DNA from: Bradyrhizobium sp. CCGUVB4N | GTDB lineage: Bacteria > Pseudomonadota > Alphaproteobacteria > Rhizobiales > Xanthobacteraceae | Assembly (NCBI RefSeq): GCF_024199945.1 | Contig: NZ_JANADP010000001.1 | Location: 9,009,001 to 9,073,000 of the forward strand | Length of the DNA: 64,000 bases | Reading direction: 5' to 3' | Part shown: piece by piece, positions 26,965 through 37,456 of the stretch | Layout: every line of letters starts with the position of its first letter | Position numbering within the stretch: position 1 is the stretch's first letter | Program-made: the position numbers and the translations under genes | Notes under the pieces: model-generated | The model's database searches: none | What the model was told of the DNA's origin: nothing | Seen by the model: only the letters and a program-made list of their open reading frames with translations

Positions 26965-29423
26965 GACGCGCGCTGTGGGTGCTCGCCGTACTGCTCAGCC
27001 ATTGGCGGCGACACCGGATGCAGTTCGCAACGCTGCTGATCGGCCTGATCGCGGCGACAGCGCTGTGGAGCGGCGTCCAGGCGATCAACCAGCAGGCCCG
27101 CAGCGCCTATGACCGCGCGGCCGCGACGTTCGGCGGTGTCCGCACCGCGATGCTGGTGGCACCGAACGCGGCGACGTTTCCGCAAGAGCTGTTCGTCAAA
27201 CTCCGCCGCGCGGGCTGGCCGGTCTCGCCGGTGCTGGAAGGCCGCGTTCAGATCAATGGACGCTCGGTGCGCCTGCTCGGCATCGAGCCGGTGACGCTGC
27301 CGGCCGACGTCGGCAACGCGCCGCGCCTCGGCGCGGCCGATCTCGGCAGCTTCGTTGCCGCGCCCGGCCAGACGCTGGTGGCGCAGGAGACGCTGGGCGA
27401 TTTGCACGAGCAGGACGGCGCGACGCCCGCGATCAGCAGCGGCGCAAAGCTGCCGCCGCTGCATGTGCTGCCCCAGCTCGTGCCCGACGTGCTGGTGGTC
27501 GATATCGGCGTGGCGCAGCTTCTGCTGAACAAGCCGGATCAGGTCTCACGCCTCTTGATCGGCAAGGCGAAGGGCAAGCCCGCGCCGCTCGCAAGCATCA
27601 TCGGCGACCAATTGCAGCTGATAGAGCCGACCGCGGAGACCGAGCTGGAGCGACTGACCGACAGTTTCCATCTCAACCTCACCGCCTTCGGCCTGCTGTC
27701 CTTCTTCGTCGGCCTCTTCATCGTCAATTCGGCCGTCGGCCTTGCCTTCGAGCAGCGGCTGCCGATGCTGCGGACCTTGCGCGCCTGCGGCGCCTCGGCG
27801 CGACTGGTCAACAGCGTGCTGGTGATCGAGCTGGTGGCACTGGCGCTGGTCGCCGGCCTGATCGGACTCGTCTGCGGCTATTTCATCGCGGCGGCGCTGT
27901 TGCCCGACGTGGCGGCGTCGCTGCGCGGGCTCTATGGCGCACAAATCCCCGGGCAGCTCACGCTCCGGCCTGAATGGTGGCTTGCCGGCATCGGCATCAG
28001 TGTGGCCGGCGCGATCGTGGCGGCCGCAACCAGCCTGATCAAGGCGATCAGGATGCCGGTGCTGGCGACCGCGCAGCCGCATGCCTGGCAGCAGCGACAG
28101 CGCCGCTGGCTGATCCTGCAAAGCGTCGCCGCCTGTGCCGTATTCGCGGTCGCACTGCTGCTGCTCCAATACGGGCAATCGCTGATCGCGGGCTTCGGCC
28201 TGCTGGCGGCGCTGATGCTTGGCGCGGCGCTGATCCTGCCTGCCTTCCTCGAGATCCTGCTGCTCGCAGGCCAGCGGTTTGCGCGCGGGCCGTTGGCGCT
28301 GTGGTTCTGGGCGGACAGCCGGCAACAGCTGTCGGGATTGTCGCTGGCGCTGATGGCGTTGCTGCTCGCGTTGGCCGTGAATGTCGGTGTGTCTACCATG
28401 GTGGAAACGTTCAGCCGCACCTTCGTCGGCTGGCTCGATGGACGGCTCGCCGCCGACGTCTACATCAGCGCCGCCGACAATGCGCAAGGCGCAGCGATCC
28501 GCAACTGGCTGAAGGACCGCAGCGAGGTTTTGGCGATCCTGTCGGGCGGGCGCGCGGAGACGCTGGTCGCGGGCCAGCCGGTGGAATTGCTCGGCCTGAC
28601 CGATCACGCGCTCTATCGCGAGCGCTGGCCGCTGCTGGAGACCGCGCCGCGCGCCTGGACGCGGCTCGTGCCGGGCAATGCCGCCTTCATCAGCGAGCAG
28701 CTCAGCCGCCGTCTCAACGTCCGCGTCGGCGATGTCATCGAGGTGCCGGCGCCGGGCGGGACCTGGGAGCTCGACATCGTCGGCATCTATGCCGATTACG
28801 GCAACCCCAAGGGACAGCTCGCGGTGAACGTCGCGGCGCTGATCCGGCAGTTTCCGCAAACGCCGCAAACGCGGATCGGGCTGATCGTCCCGCGCGACAA
28901 GATTCCCGGATTGATCGCGGCACTGCAGAAGCAGTTCGCGCTCGACGACCGCACCGTGGCCGACCAGGCGACGGTGAAGGCGGAATCGATCCGGATCTTC
29001 AACCGCACTTTTGCGGTGACGTCGGCGCTGAATGCCTTCACGCTCGGCGTCGCCGGCATCGCGCTGTTGACCAGCCTGCTGACGCTGGCGAACTCGCGCC
29101 TGCCGCAGCTTGCCCCGCTCTGGGCGATCGGCATCACGCGGCCGCGCCTTGCCGCGGTCGAGCTGACCAAGACGCTGTCGGTGGCGCTGTTCACCTCGCT
29201 GCTCGCCGTGCCGCTCGGCCTGCTGGTGGCGTGGTGCCTGATCGCGATCGTGAACGTCAAGGCGTTCGGGTGGCGGCTGCCGTTCCATGTCTTCCCGCTG
29301 CAACTGGTCGAACTGGTCGCCGTCGCGCTGATCGCCTCGCTGCTCGCGGCGCTGCTGCCGGTGCTACGCCTGGCGCGGATGCAGCCGGCAAGCCTCGTCA
29401 AGGTGTTTGCCAATGAGCGCTGA
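26961..29423 (+). CDS. ABC transporter permease, FtsX/MacB type (large, duplicated)
   Basis: 820 residues with two FtsX-like permease domains: a first transmembrane segment near residue 20, a periplasmic domain, three segments (about 245-350), three to four more (about 375-480), a second periplasmic domain, and three segments at the end (about 685-815). This architecture is that of YbbP-type permeases. It starts inside the ATPase gene's stop codon and overlaps the next gene by 11 bp. No substrate is known; the AttH/CrtC-like partner downstream suggests a hydrophobic ligand. Confidence 0.87.
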
Positions 29424-30495
29424 CAAACTTTCGCGGCGCGCCTTTGCCGGCGGCATCGCCGCGCTCGCCCTCGCGCGTCGCGCACATGCGCAAGGCTATG
29501 CCGGGCTCGGCGAGACCGCCGACGGCTTTGCGAAGGTCACGCCCGGAAAGGCGTTCGCCTTCCCCGGAGATCACGGGCCACACCCGTCATTTCGTATCGA
29601 GTGGTGGTATCTCACGGCGAACCTCGTCGACAGCAGTGGCGCGGCTTGCGGGCTACAATGGACGCTGTTTCGCCAGGCGGCAAAGCCGGGACCGCAAGCC
29701 GAGGGCTGGGCCAATCAGCAGATTTGGATGGCGCATGCCGCGGTGACGCGTGCCGACACCCACCGCTTCAACGAGCTGTTTTCCCGCGGCGGCATCGGGC
29801 AGGCCAACGTCGAAGCAAAACCGTTCGCGGCGTGGATCGACGATTGGGAGATGAAGGGTTCTGAGCGCACCGACGATCGTACCCTGGCGCCGATAACGCT
29901 GAAGGCATCCGGCACCGATTTCAGCTACGCGCTCACGCTTGAATCGGATCGCCCCGTCGTCTTGCAAGGCGACGGCGGCTACAGCCGCAAGTCGGAACGC
30001 GGGCAAGCGTCCTATTATTACAGCCAGCCGTTCTACCGCGCGCGCGGCACGCTCACCATCGACGACAAGCCGGTCGATGTATCCGGCCAGGCCTGGATGG
30101 ATCGGGAATGGAGCAGCCAGCCGCTCGACACCGACCAGACCGGTTGGGACTGGCTGTCGCTGCACCTCGCCTCCGGCGACAAGCTGATGCTGTATCGGCT
30201 GCGCCAGAAGGACGGCAAGGATTATCCGTTCGGCAACTGGATCAGCGCCTCAGGCGAGACGCAGATGATTGCGGGCAGCGACATCCAGATGGTTCCGAAA
30301 GTCACGGCCGAAGTTGCCGGACGCAAGCTGCCGGTGGAATGGCAGATCGCGATCCCGTCACGGTCCTTCTCGATTGCCTGCAAGCCGCTCAATCCGCGGG
30401 CGTGGATGGGGACCGGCTTTTCCTACTGGGAAGGACCGATCAGCTTCGCCGGCACGCATGACGGCGTTGGCTATCTCGAGCTGACCGGCTATTGA
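29413..30495 (+). CDS. AttH/CrtC-like lipocalin-fold protein
   Basis: 360 residues: a Tat-like signal (SRRAFAGGIAALALARRAHAQ) then a two-domain lipocalin-like protein. The hallmark segment HPSFRIEWWYLTANL near residue 60 and the SGQAWMDREWSSQPL stretch near residue 225 belong to the AttH/carotenoid 1,2-hydratase (CrtC) superfamily. In most bacteria such proteins are encoded with an ABC exporter, as here, and are not carotenoid enzymes; no carotenoid genes are nearby. The start at 29413 overlaps the permease stop by 11 bp, implying coupled translation. Probably periplasmic ligand binding. Confidence 0.8.
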   Translation: MSADKLSRRAFAGGIAALALARRAHAQGYAGLGETADGFAKVTPGKAFAFPGDHGPHPSFRIEWWYLTANLVDSSGAACGLQWTLFRQAAKPGPQAEGWANQQIWMAHAAVTRADTHRFNELFSRGGIGQANVEAKPFAAWIDDWEMKGSERTDDRTLAPITLKASGTDFSYALTLESDRPVVLQGDGGYSRKSERGQASYYYSQPFYRARGTLTIDDKPVDVSGQAWMDREWSSQPLDTDQTGWDWLSLHLASGDKLMLYRLRQKDGKDYPFGNWISASGETQMIAGSDIQMVPKVTAEVAGRKLPVEWQIAIPSRSFSIACKPLNPRAWMGTGFSYWEGPISFAGTHDGVGYLELTGY

Positions 30496-30521
30496 GCTGC
30501 ATCTGACTGCCGGAGGCTTCG

Positions 30522-30908
30522 ATGTATCATCTCACCGCCCTCGTCACGCTGCTGGCGATTGCATTCTATCTCTTCGTCACCATCAACGTCTCGCGAGCGC
30601 GTTCGAGGACGGGCATCAAGGTGCCGGCGACATCGGGCCATCCGGATTTCGAGCGCGCCTTTCGCATCCAGGCCAACACGCTGGAATGGATGCCAATTGT
30701 CCTGCCGTCGCTCTGGCTGTCCGCGGTCTATATCGGCGATACCGTCGCAGCCGCGCTCGGCGCGGTCTGGATCATCGGCCGCGTCGTATACTTCATCGGA
30801 TATTCGAAGGCGGCAGCGAAGCGCGGCCCGGGGTTTCTGATCCAGGCGCTCGCGGCGCTTGCGCTGTGGGTGGGGGCGCTGGGCGCGGTGGTGTTGCGAC
30901 TGGTGTGA
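30522..30908 (+). CDS. MAPEG family membrane protein
   Basis: 128 residues with about four hydrophobic segments. HPDFERAFRIQANTLEWMP near residues 40-60 is the conserved MAPEG loop (the R-x-x-x-N pattern), followed by segments containing SKAAAKRGPGF. MAPEG proteins conjugate glutathione or isomerise fatty-acid-derived lipids; the bacterial role is uncertain. The ATG at 30522 follows GGAGGCTTCG. It lies 26 bp after the lipocalin gene and is probably cotranscribed with the ABC operon. Confidence 0.82.
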   Translation: MYHLTALVTLLAIAFYLFVTINVSRARSRTGIKVPATSGHPDFERAFRIQANTLEWMPIVLPSLWLSAVYIGDTVAAALGAVWIIGRVVYFIGYSKAAAKRGPGFLIQALAALALWVGALGAVVLRLV

Positions 30909-30934
30909 GGCAGACGGTCTCTACGGATTCCGCC

Positions 30935-31075
30935 GTCGTCCCGGACAAGCGTAGCGAAGCGGAGCGCCGATCCGGGACCCATACCCACAGGGAGATATTT
31001 GGCGAAGACTCGGAGTTACCAGCTCGCGCCACACTCCTCCCTGGGGTTATGGGTCCCGGCGTGCGCCGGGACGAC
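30935..31075. repeat. Composite palindromic element, family B (copy 4)
   Basis: 141 bp: outer inverted GTCGTCCCGG/CCGGGACGAC, a variant left hairpin containing GTAGCGAAGCGGAGCGC, then the spacer with GGCGAAGACTCGGAGTTACC and GGTTATGGGTCCCGG. It fills the gap between the convergent MAPEG and binding-protein genes. Confidence 0.82.
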
Positions 31076-31109
31076 AGCAAGGGTGTGGCGCTAGCGTTGG
31101 CTTATCGCC

Positions 31110-32300
31110 TCACTTCGTCAGCGGGCAGCCGCTTTCCTTGGCGGTGAAGAACGCCTTGTCGCCGGGGACCGTCGCGATCTCCTTGTAATAGTCCCACGGC
31201 TTCTTCGATTCCGAGGGCTTCTTCACCTCGAACAAATACATGTCGTGGACCATGCGGCCATTCTCGAGCACCTTGCCCTTGGCGAAGGCATCGTCGACCG
31301 GCAGCTCCTTCAGCTTCTTGGCGACGGCTTCGGTGTCCTTGGTGCCGGCGGCCTTCACCGCCTTCAGATAGCTCAACGTCGCCGAATAGGTGCCGGCGTG
31401 GATCATGCTCGGCATCCGCCCGGTGCGCTTGAAGAAGCGCTCGGAGAACGCGCGCGTGGTGTCGTCATGATCCCAGTAGAAACCTTCGGTCAGCACCAGG
31501 CCTTGCGCCGCCTGCAAGCCTAGACCATGCACCTCGGCGAGCGTCATCAGGAGCCCTGCGAGCTTCTGGCCGCCCTGCACGATGCCGAATTCGGCCGCCT
31601 GCTTGATCGAGTTGGTGGTGTCCTGGCCGGCATTGGCGAGACCGACGATCTTCGCCTTTGAGCTCTGCGCCTGGAGCAGGAAGGAGGAGAAGTCCGACGA
31701 GTTGAGCGGCACGCGGACCGAGCCCAGCACCTTGCCGCCATTGGCGGTGACGATCTCGCTGGTGTCCTTTTCCAGCGCGTAGCCGAACGCGTAGTCAGCC
31801 GTGAGGAAGAACCAGCTGTCGCCGCCGGCCTTGGTCAGCGCGCCGCCGGTCCCGACCGCGAGCGCGTGGGTGTCGAACGCCCAGTGGAAACCATAGGGCG
31901 AGCACGCAGACCCGGTGATGCTCGACGTGGCCGCGCCGACCACGATGTCGATCTTCTTCTTTTCCTTCGACAGGTCCTGCACGGCGAGCGCCACCGACGA
32001 CGTCGTCAGTTCCGTGATCATGTCGACACCATCGGCGTCATACCAGCGCCGCGCGATCGACGTCGCCAGATCTGGCTTGTTCTGGTGATCGGCGGTGACC
32101 ATCTCGACCTTCTGGCCGAGCACGTCGCCGCCAAAATCCTCGATCGCCATCTTGGCTGCCTCGACCGAATACTTGCCGCCGTAATCGGCGTAGACGCCGG
32201 ACTGATCGTTCAGGATGCCGATCTTGACGCCTTGCGCGGAGGCCGGCGCGGCCAGCAACAGAGCCGACGTTGCGACAGCGGCCAAAAGTGCTGATTTCAT
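31110..32300 (-). CDS. ABC transporter substrate-binding protein (branched-chain amino acid / amide type), orphan
   Basis: 396 residues: a signal peptide (about 1-23, ending ASAQG) and a periplasmic-binding fold of the Peripla_BP_6 family (LNDQSGVYADYGGKYSVEAAKMA, then VDMITELTTSSVAL). Such proteins deliver branched-chain amino acids, amides or aromatic acids to HAAT-type importers. No permease or ATPase of that type is in the window, so it either works with a distant one or senses. The ATG at 32300 follows TGGGAGTTAACAG. Upstream 32301-32420 shows no recognised operator. Confidence 0.88.
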   Translation of the reverse strand: MKSALLAAVATSALLLAAPASAQGVKIGILNDQSGVYADYGGKYSVEAAKMAIEDFGGDVLGQKVEMVTADHQNKPDLATSIARRWYDADGVDMITELTTSSVALAVQDLSKEKKKIDIVVGAATSSITGSACSPYGFHWAFDTHALAVGTGGALTKAGGDSWFFLTADYAFGYALEKDTSEIVTANGGKVLGSVRVPLNSSDFSSFLLQAQSSKAKIVGLANAGQDTTNSIKQAAEFGIVQGGQKLAGLLMTLAEVHGLGLQAAQGLVLTEGFYWDHDDTTRAFSERFFKRTGRMPSMIHAGTYSATLSYLKAVKAAGTKDTEAVAKKLKELPVDDAFAKGKVLENGRMVHDMYLFEVKKPSESKKPWDYYKEIATVPGDKAFFTAKESGCPLTK

Positions 32301-32420
32301 CTGTTAACTCCCAGCAGTGTTCTGTTTTGAAATCGCGCGGATACTAGTGAAGAACGGCGCGCGTGCCCATTGGTTTTGCGTAGGCCGTTAGTATGGGCGG
32401 CTGTGCGTCACACAACCGCT

Positions 32421-32571
32421 GTCGTCCCGGACAAGCGAAGCGCAGATCCGGGACCCATAGCCACAGGGAGATGTTTGGCGAAGACTCGTGGTTACCAGCC
32501 TCGCCCACAACTCCTCCCTGGGGTTATGGGTCCCGGCCCCCGTGCGCAATTGCGCACTAGGCCGGGACGAC
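32421..32571. repeat. Composite palindromic element, family B (copy 5)
   Basis: 151 bp: left part as in the copy at 30935 (GTCGTCCCGGACAAGCGAAG), the spacer with GGCGAAGACTCGTGGTTACC, and a right hairpin with CGTGCGCAATTGCGCAC. It lies in the 311-bp gap between the RND gene's 3' end and the binding-protein gene. The rest of that gap (32301-32420, 32572-32611) holds nothing recognisable. Confidence 0.85.
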
Positions 32572-32611
32572 ACTGGGGGCGTTGATGCACTTTCTGGCCC
32601 CGGAGGCAGCC

Positions 32612-35600
32612 TTAAGCCACCGCCCCCTCCGGCTTCCCCTCGTTCTTCCCCTCGGCCAGGTTCCGCACCACCACATAGAAGATCGGCGTGAACAGCAGTC
32701 CGAACAACGTGACGCCGATCATGCCGAAGAACACGGCGACGCCGACGGCCTGGCGCATCTCCGAGCCGGAGCCGGACGAGATCACCAGCGGCAGCACGCC
32801 GAGGATGAAGGCGAAGGACGTCATCAGGATCGGCCGCAGTCGCAACCGACAGGCTTCGATCACGGCCTCGAGCCGCGGCTTGCCTTCCTTTTCGATATCG
32901 CGTGCGAACTCGACGATCAGGATCGCGTTTTTCGCCGCCAATCCCACCAGAACGACGAAGCCGATCTGGGTCAGGATGTTGACGTCCTGGCCCATGATGC
33001 GCACGCCGATAGTGGCCGCGAGCAGACACATCGGCACGATCAGGATCACCGCGAACGGCAGCGTCCAGCTGCCGTATTGCGCGGCGAGCACGAGATAGAC
33101 GAATAGCACGCAGATCGGGAACACGTAGAGACCGGCATTGCCGCCGGTGACCTGCTGATAGGACAGGTCCGTCCACTCGAACGTAAACCCGCTCGGCAGG
33201 ATGTCGTCGGCGAGCTTCTTGATGGTGTTGAGCGCGGTGGTCGAACTCGTCCCCGGCGCCGGCTCACCCTGCAATTCGGACGCCGCGTAGAGATTGTAGC
33301 GCGCGACGCGGTCCGGTCCCGAAACATCCTTGAAGTCGACCACGCTGCCGAGCATCACCATGTCGCCGGAGGCATTTCGCGTGCGCAAGCGCGCGAGATC
33401 GGCGGGCTCTTTCCGGAACGGGAAATCAGCCTGCGCGGTGACGTGATAGGTACGGCCGAACAGGTTGAAGTCGTTGACATAGGTCGATCCGAAATAGGTC
33501 TGGATCGTGTCGTTGATGTTGGCGATGGGCACGCCGAGCTTCTGTGCCTTGGTGCGGTCGATGTCGACGAACAGCTGCGGCGTGTTGGCCGAGAACGGCG
33601 AGAACACCGTGGGGCCGAGCAGCAAGGGCGATTTGCGCGCAGCGGCGACGAGTTCGTCGGTCGCCGATGCCAGCAGCTCGGGCCCGCGGCCCTGGCGGTC
33701 CTGGATGCGGATGGTGAAGCCGCCGCCGGTGCCGATGCCGGGCACGGCCGGCGGCGGAATGACGATGATGAAGGCGCCCTGGATCGCGGAGAGACGCTTG
33801 CGCAGCTCGCCGGTGATCGCGTTCGCCGTCAGCCCCTTCTTCAGCCGCACCTCGGGTTCCTCGAACACCGGGAACAGTGCCGCCGCGTTGCCGGCCTGCG
33901 TGCGTGTCGCGCCGGAGAAGCCGGCGAAGGCGGCCACGCGGACGATGCCCGGCGTATCCAGCGAGATCCGCTCGATCTCGCGCACGATCTCGGTCGTGCG
34001 CGCCAGCGATGCCGCGCCTGGCAATTGCACCGAGATGATGACGTAGCCGCGGTCCTGTGCCGGGATGAAGCCCTGCGACGTGGTCGCGATCAGCCAGCCG
34101 GCGCTGCCGATCAGCACGACATAGATCAGGATCATCACCACCGCGTGTCGGATCACGAAATTGGCGAGGCCGGCATAGCCGTGCGCCAACCGGTCGAACA
34201 GACGGTTGAAGGCACCGGTGAAGGCGTTCCAGCCACGCGCGAGCAGATTCCAGGCGGCAGGTGGCCGCTTCTCCTCATGCGGGGTGAGGATCTGCGAGGC
34301 CAGCGCCGGCGACAGCGTCAGCGAGCAGAAGCAGGAGATCGCGGTCGCAACCGCGATGGTGACAGCGAATTGCTGGAAGAATTGCCCGGAGATACCGCCC
34401 AGGAACGCCGTCGGTACGAACACCGCACAGAGCACCAGCGCAATCGAGACCAGCGCACCGCCGACCTCCTCCATCGTCTTCAGCGCAGCGTCGCGCCGGC
34501 TCAAGCCGTGCTCGAGATGCCGTTCGACATTTTCGACCACGACGATGGCATCGTCGACGACGATGCCGACCGCGAGCACGAGCCCGAACAAAGTGAGATT
34601 GTTGATGGAGAAGCCGAGCGCCGCCATCACCGCGAAGGTGCCGACCAGCGAGACCGGGATCGCGATGATCGGAATGATCGCGGGACGCCAGCCCTGCAGG
34701 AACACCAGCACGACGATGACCACGAGCAGCATGGCTTCGTAGATGGTCTTGATCAGCTCGTGGACGGACTGTGCGATGAACTCGGTCGGATTGTAGCCGA
34801 TGTTGTAGTCGAGCCCCTTCGGAAAGCTCGTCTTGAGCGTCGCCATCGTGTCGGAGATGTTCTTTGCCGTCGCCAGCGCATTCGATCCCGGCCGCTGCGT
34901 CACCAGCATGGCGACCGCGGATTTGCGCAGCAGGAAGCTGTTGGTCGAATAGGCGAGAGCACCGAGCTCGATACGGGCGACGTCGCGCAGCCGCACCGTG
35001 CGGCCGTCGGAGCCGGCCTTGATCAGGATGTCCTCGAACTGCTTCTGGTCCTTCAGGCGTCCGGTGAAAACCAGATTGGGTTGAAAGGCGCGGTCGGCGA
35101 TCGGCGGCTCGGCGATCTGGCCGCCGGCGATCTGCACGTTCTGCGCACGGATCGCGGCCAGCACCTCGGTCGAGGTCAGGCCGAGATTGGCGATGCGGTC
35201 GGGATCGAGCCAGAGCCGCATCGAATAGTCGCGCGCGCCGAAGATCTGGATGTCGCCGACGCCGTCGATGCGCAACAGTTGGTCGCGGACCTGGAGCAGC
35301 GCGTAGTTGGAGATGTAGAGCTGGTCGAACGTGTCGTCAGGCGACAGCATGAACACGACCATCAAAATGTCGGGCGAGTTCTTGCGGGTGACGACGCCAT
35401 TGCGCTGCACCTCGTCCGGCAGCTGCGGCTGCGCGATCGCGACGCGGTTTTGCACCAGCACCTGGGCCTTGTCGAGGTCGGTCCCCAGCTTGAAGGTGAC
35501 GGTGATGGTGAGCTGGCCGTTCGAGGTCGCCTGGCTGTAGAGATACAGCATGTCCTCGACGCCGTTGATCTGCTGCTCGATCGGAGCGGCGACGGTGTCG

Positions 35601-35779
35601 GACACGGTCTGGGCCGAGGCGCCCGGATATTGCGTGGTGACGACGACGGTCGGCGGCACCACTTGCGGATATTCGGAGACCGGCAGCGTCGAATAGGCGA
35701 GCGCACCGACGATCAGGAGCACGATCGACAGCACCATCGCCAGAATGGGCTGGTTGATGGAGAGACGGCCAAGATTCAT
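32612..35779 (-). CDS. RND multidrug efflux permease (HAE1, AcrB/MexB-like)
   Basis: 1055 residues with the AcrB plan: the first transmembrane helix (PILAMVLSIVLLIVGALAY), a large periplasmic domain, helices 2-6 (about 345-560) with the proton-relay pair Asp409-Asp410 in GIVVDDAIV, a second periplasmic domain, and helices 8-12 (about 885-1045). VSEYPQVVPPTVVVTT near residue 35 is a family motif. It exports drugs or hydrophobic compounds from inner membrane and periplasm. Its start overlaps the adaptor gene's stop by 3 bp. No TolC-type channel gene is nearby, so a distant one is presumably shared. Confidence 0.95.
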   Translation of the reverse strand: MNLGRLSINQPILAMVLSIVLLIVGALAYSTLPVSEYPQVVPPTVVVTTQYPGASAQTVSDTVAAPIEQQINGVEDMLYLYSQATSNGQLTITVTFKLGTDLDKAQVLVQNRVAIAQPQLPDEVQRNGVVTRKNSPDILMVVFMLSPDDTFDQLYISNYALLQVRDQLLRIDGVGDIQIFGARDYSMRLWLDPDRIANLGLTSTEVLAAIRAQNVQIAGGQIAEPPIADRAFQPNLVFTGRLKDQKQFEDILIKAGSDGRTVRLRDVARIELGALAYSTNSFLLRKSAVAMLVTQRPGSNALATAKNISDTMATLKTSFPKGLDYNIGYNPTEFIAQSVHELIKTIYEAMLLVVIVVLVFLQGWRPAIIPIIAIPVSLVGTFAVMAALGFSINNLTLFGLVLAVGIVVDDAIVVVENVERHLEHGLSRRDAALKTMEEVGGALVSIALVLCAVFVPTAFLGGISGQFFQQFAVTIAVATAISCFCSLTLSPALASQILTPHEEKRPPAAWNLLARGWNAFTGAFNRLFDRLAHGYAGLANFVIRHAVVMILIYVVLIGSAGWLIATTSQGFIPAQDRGYVIISVQLPGAASLARTTEIVREIERISLDTPGIVRVAAFAGFSGATRTQAGNAAALFPVFEEPEVRLKKGLTANAITGELRKRLSAIQGAFIIVIPPPAVPGIGTGGGFTIRIQDRQGRGPELLASATDELVAAARKSPLLLGPTVFSPFSANTPQLFVDIDRTKAQKLGVPIANINDTIQTYFGSTYVNDFNLFGRTYHVTAQADFPFRKEPADLARLRTRNASGDMVMLGSVVDFKDVSGPDRVARYNLYAASELQGEPAPGTSSTTALNTIKKLADDILPSGFTFEWTDLSYQQVTGGNAGLYVFPICVLFVYLVLAAQYGSWTLPFAVILIVPMCLLAATIGVRIMGQDVNILTQIGFVVLVGLAAKNAILIVEFARDIEKEGKPRLEAVIEACRLRLRPILMTSFAFILGVLPLVISSGSGSEMRQAVGVAVFFGMIGVTLFGLLFTPIFYVVVRNLAEGKNEGKPEGAVA

Positions 35780-36993
35780 GACTTGCCACCAGCCGGCGCT
35801 TGAGCGGTCTTCGGGGCGACCTTGGCGCCGACGCGGGCGCGCTGGATGCCGTTGACGATGACGCGGTCCTCCGCCGTCAGCCCTTCGCGGATCACGCGCA
35901 GGCCGTCGTCGAGGGGACCGAGCACCACCGGCCGCGCTTCCACCGTGTCATCGGGCTTCACCACGAACACGATCTTGCGCGACTGGTCGGTCGCCACCGC
36001 GACATCGGGGATCAACAGCGCCTCGTAAGGCGCGCTGCCGATCAGGCGGACGCGGCCGAACTGGCCGGGCAGGATCGAAAGATCGGTGTTCTTGACCACG
36101 GCGCGGCTGCGCAGCGTGCCCGTGGAAACATCGAGCCGGTTGTCGAGGAAGTTGATGGCGCCGTCATGCGACGGCTTGGTCTCGCCGGCCAGCGTCACCT
36201 GCACCGGGTTCGCGGTATCGCGCGAGCTCGGACGCTTACCCTCGAACCACAGCTTGCTGTATTTGATGAAGGTCGTCTCATCCATGTCGAAATAGATGTA
36301 GATCGGGTCGAGCGAGACGATCGAGGTCAGCAGCGTCGAGGTGCCGGTGTCGCTGCCCTGCACGAGGTTGCCGGGGCTGACGAGATGGCGGCTGACACGG
36401 CCGGTGAGCGGCGCGGTCACATGCGTGAACTCGATGTTGAGCCGGGCGGCCTTCAACGCGCCTTCGGCCTGGGTCTCGGCAGCGTGCGCGGCCTGCAAGG
36501 CCTGGCGGCGCTGGTCGACGACCTGTTCGGACACCGCGCTGGTCTGCACCAGGTTCAGACCGCGATCGAGCTCGCGCTTGGCGAGCTCCACCTTGGCGCG
36601 GGCGTCGGAGAGCTGGCCGTCCGCCTGCTCGGCCACCGCCTCGAACGGGCGCGGGTCGATGACATAGAGCAGGTCGCCCTGATGCACGATCGCACCGTCC
36701 TGGAACTCGACGGAGTTGACGAAGCCGCCGACGCGGGGGCGCACCTGCACCTCCTCGACCGCCTCGAACCGGCCGGTGTACTCGTCCCAATCGGTGACGG
36801 TGCGCTTGACCGGCTGGGCGACAGTCACCGGCGGAGGCGGAGGTGCTGCCGCTTGCGAGCTCGGCTGCCCGCAACCGCTGAGCGCGAAGGCGGCGGCGAG
36901 AAGGCCGGCTATGGCGTAAGGCGCAAGATGGGGCCTGGGCTGAACGAAATCGTGCGTTTTGACAAATTGCTCGCTTCCGTCCGGTCCACTCAT
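35776..36993 (-). CDS. RND efflux periplasmic adaptor (membrane fusion protein, AcrA/MexA-like)
   Basis: 405 residues: a lipoprotein signal with lipobox LSGC (FALSGC near residue 38), a proline-rich linker, then the adaptor lipoyl/barrel halves around an alpha-helical hairpin (VKRTVTDWDEYTGRFEAVEEVQVRPRVGGF start, hairpin about 125-200, LTGRVSRHLVSPGNLV). It links the RND permease to the outer-membrane channel. The ATG at 36993 has GAGGACCTGGG upstream and gives a lipobox at a normal distance; a frame to 37107 has no ribosome-binding site. No regulator gene is adjacent. Confidence 0.9.
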   Translation of the reverse strand: MSGPDGSEQFVKTHDFVQPRPHLAPYAIAGLLAAAFALSGCGQPSSQAAAPPPPPVTVAQPVKRTVTDWDEYTGRFEAVEEVQVRPRVGGFVNSVEFQDGAIVHQGDLLYVIDPRPFEAVAEQADGQLSDARAKVELAKRELDRGLNLVQTSAVSEQVVDQRRQALQAAHAAETQAEGALKAARLNIEFTHVTAPLTGRVSRHLVSPGNLVQGSDTGTSTLLTSIVSLDPIYIYFDMDETTFIKYSKLWFEGKRPSSRDTANPVQVTLAGETKPSHDGAINFLDNRLDVSTGTLRSRAVVKNTDLSILPGQFGRVRLIGSAPYEALLIPDVAVATDQSRKIVFVVKPDDTVEARPVVLGPLDDGLRVIREGLTAEDRVIVNGIQRARVGAKVAPKTAQAPAGGKS

Positions 36994-37205
36994 CCCAGGT
37001 CCTCGCATAAAAGCCGCGGAAAATGCAGGGTAGTCCTCCACCCGCGGGCGGCACAAGATGGGTCGCGATGATGAACTCTTCAAGACTACACCACGCGCAA
37101 TGCTCAAGAGAATGCCCTGGCCTGATGGCGGGTTGACTCCGGGATAGCCGACCTCGCACGCAGACAGGTGTGCTTAAGGTTGGCGATGAACGTGCCGCAT
37201 TCTCC

Positions 37206-37374
37206 ACCCTCCCCTGGAGGGGGAGGGTCGGCTCACATTGAGCGCAGCGAAATGTGAGACGGGGTGGGGTGACGGTCTCTCCGCGTCCAACAGTGCCGGT
37301 GTGGAGAGATCACCCCACCCCGCTCGCGCTTCGCGCGATCGACCCTCCCCCTCCAGGGGAGGGTAAAGAGCCAG
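37206..37374. repeat. Large palindromic element (ACCCTCCCCTGGAGGGG type)
   Basis: About 169 bp. Left arm ACCCTCCCCTGGAGGGG and right arm CCCCTCCAGGGGAGGGT are inverted, with inner GGGGTGGGGTGA/TCACCCCACCCC arms and a middle around TCTCTCCGCGTCC. It lies in the 463-bp gap between divergent genes. The remainder (36994-37205, 37375-37456) shows no gene; 37375-37456 carries the ribosome-binding site GGGGAGGACAGGC of the next gene. Confidence 0.78.
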
Positions 37375-37456
37375 CGTCTTCGCACATGACGCGGGACGGC
37401 CGCTCGGCTAGATTACCCCTTACAAAAACAAGACGAATTGTCCGGGGAGGACAGGC

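Noticed and set aside
29413..30495. Annotation as carotenoid 1,2-hydratase
   Set aside because: Only superfamily motifs match; no carotenoid genes are nearby and ABC linkage favours an AttH-like role.
33443..35803. A 786-codon open frame antisense to the RND permease
   Set aside because: It mirrors the permease frame, is rich in Arg, His, Asp and Gly in the way high-GC antisense frames are, and has no domain or start signal.
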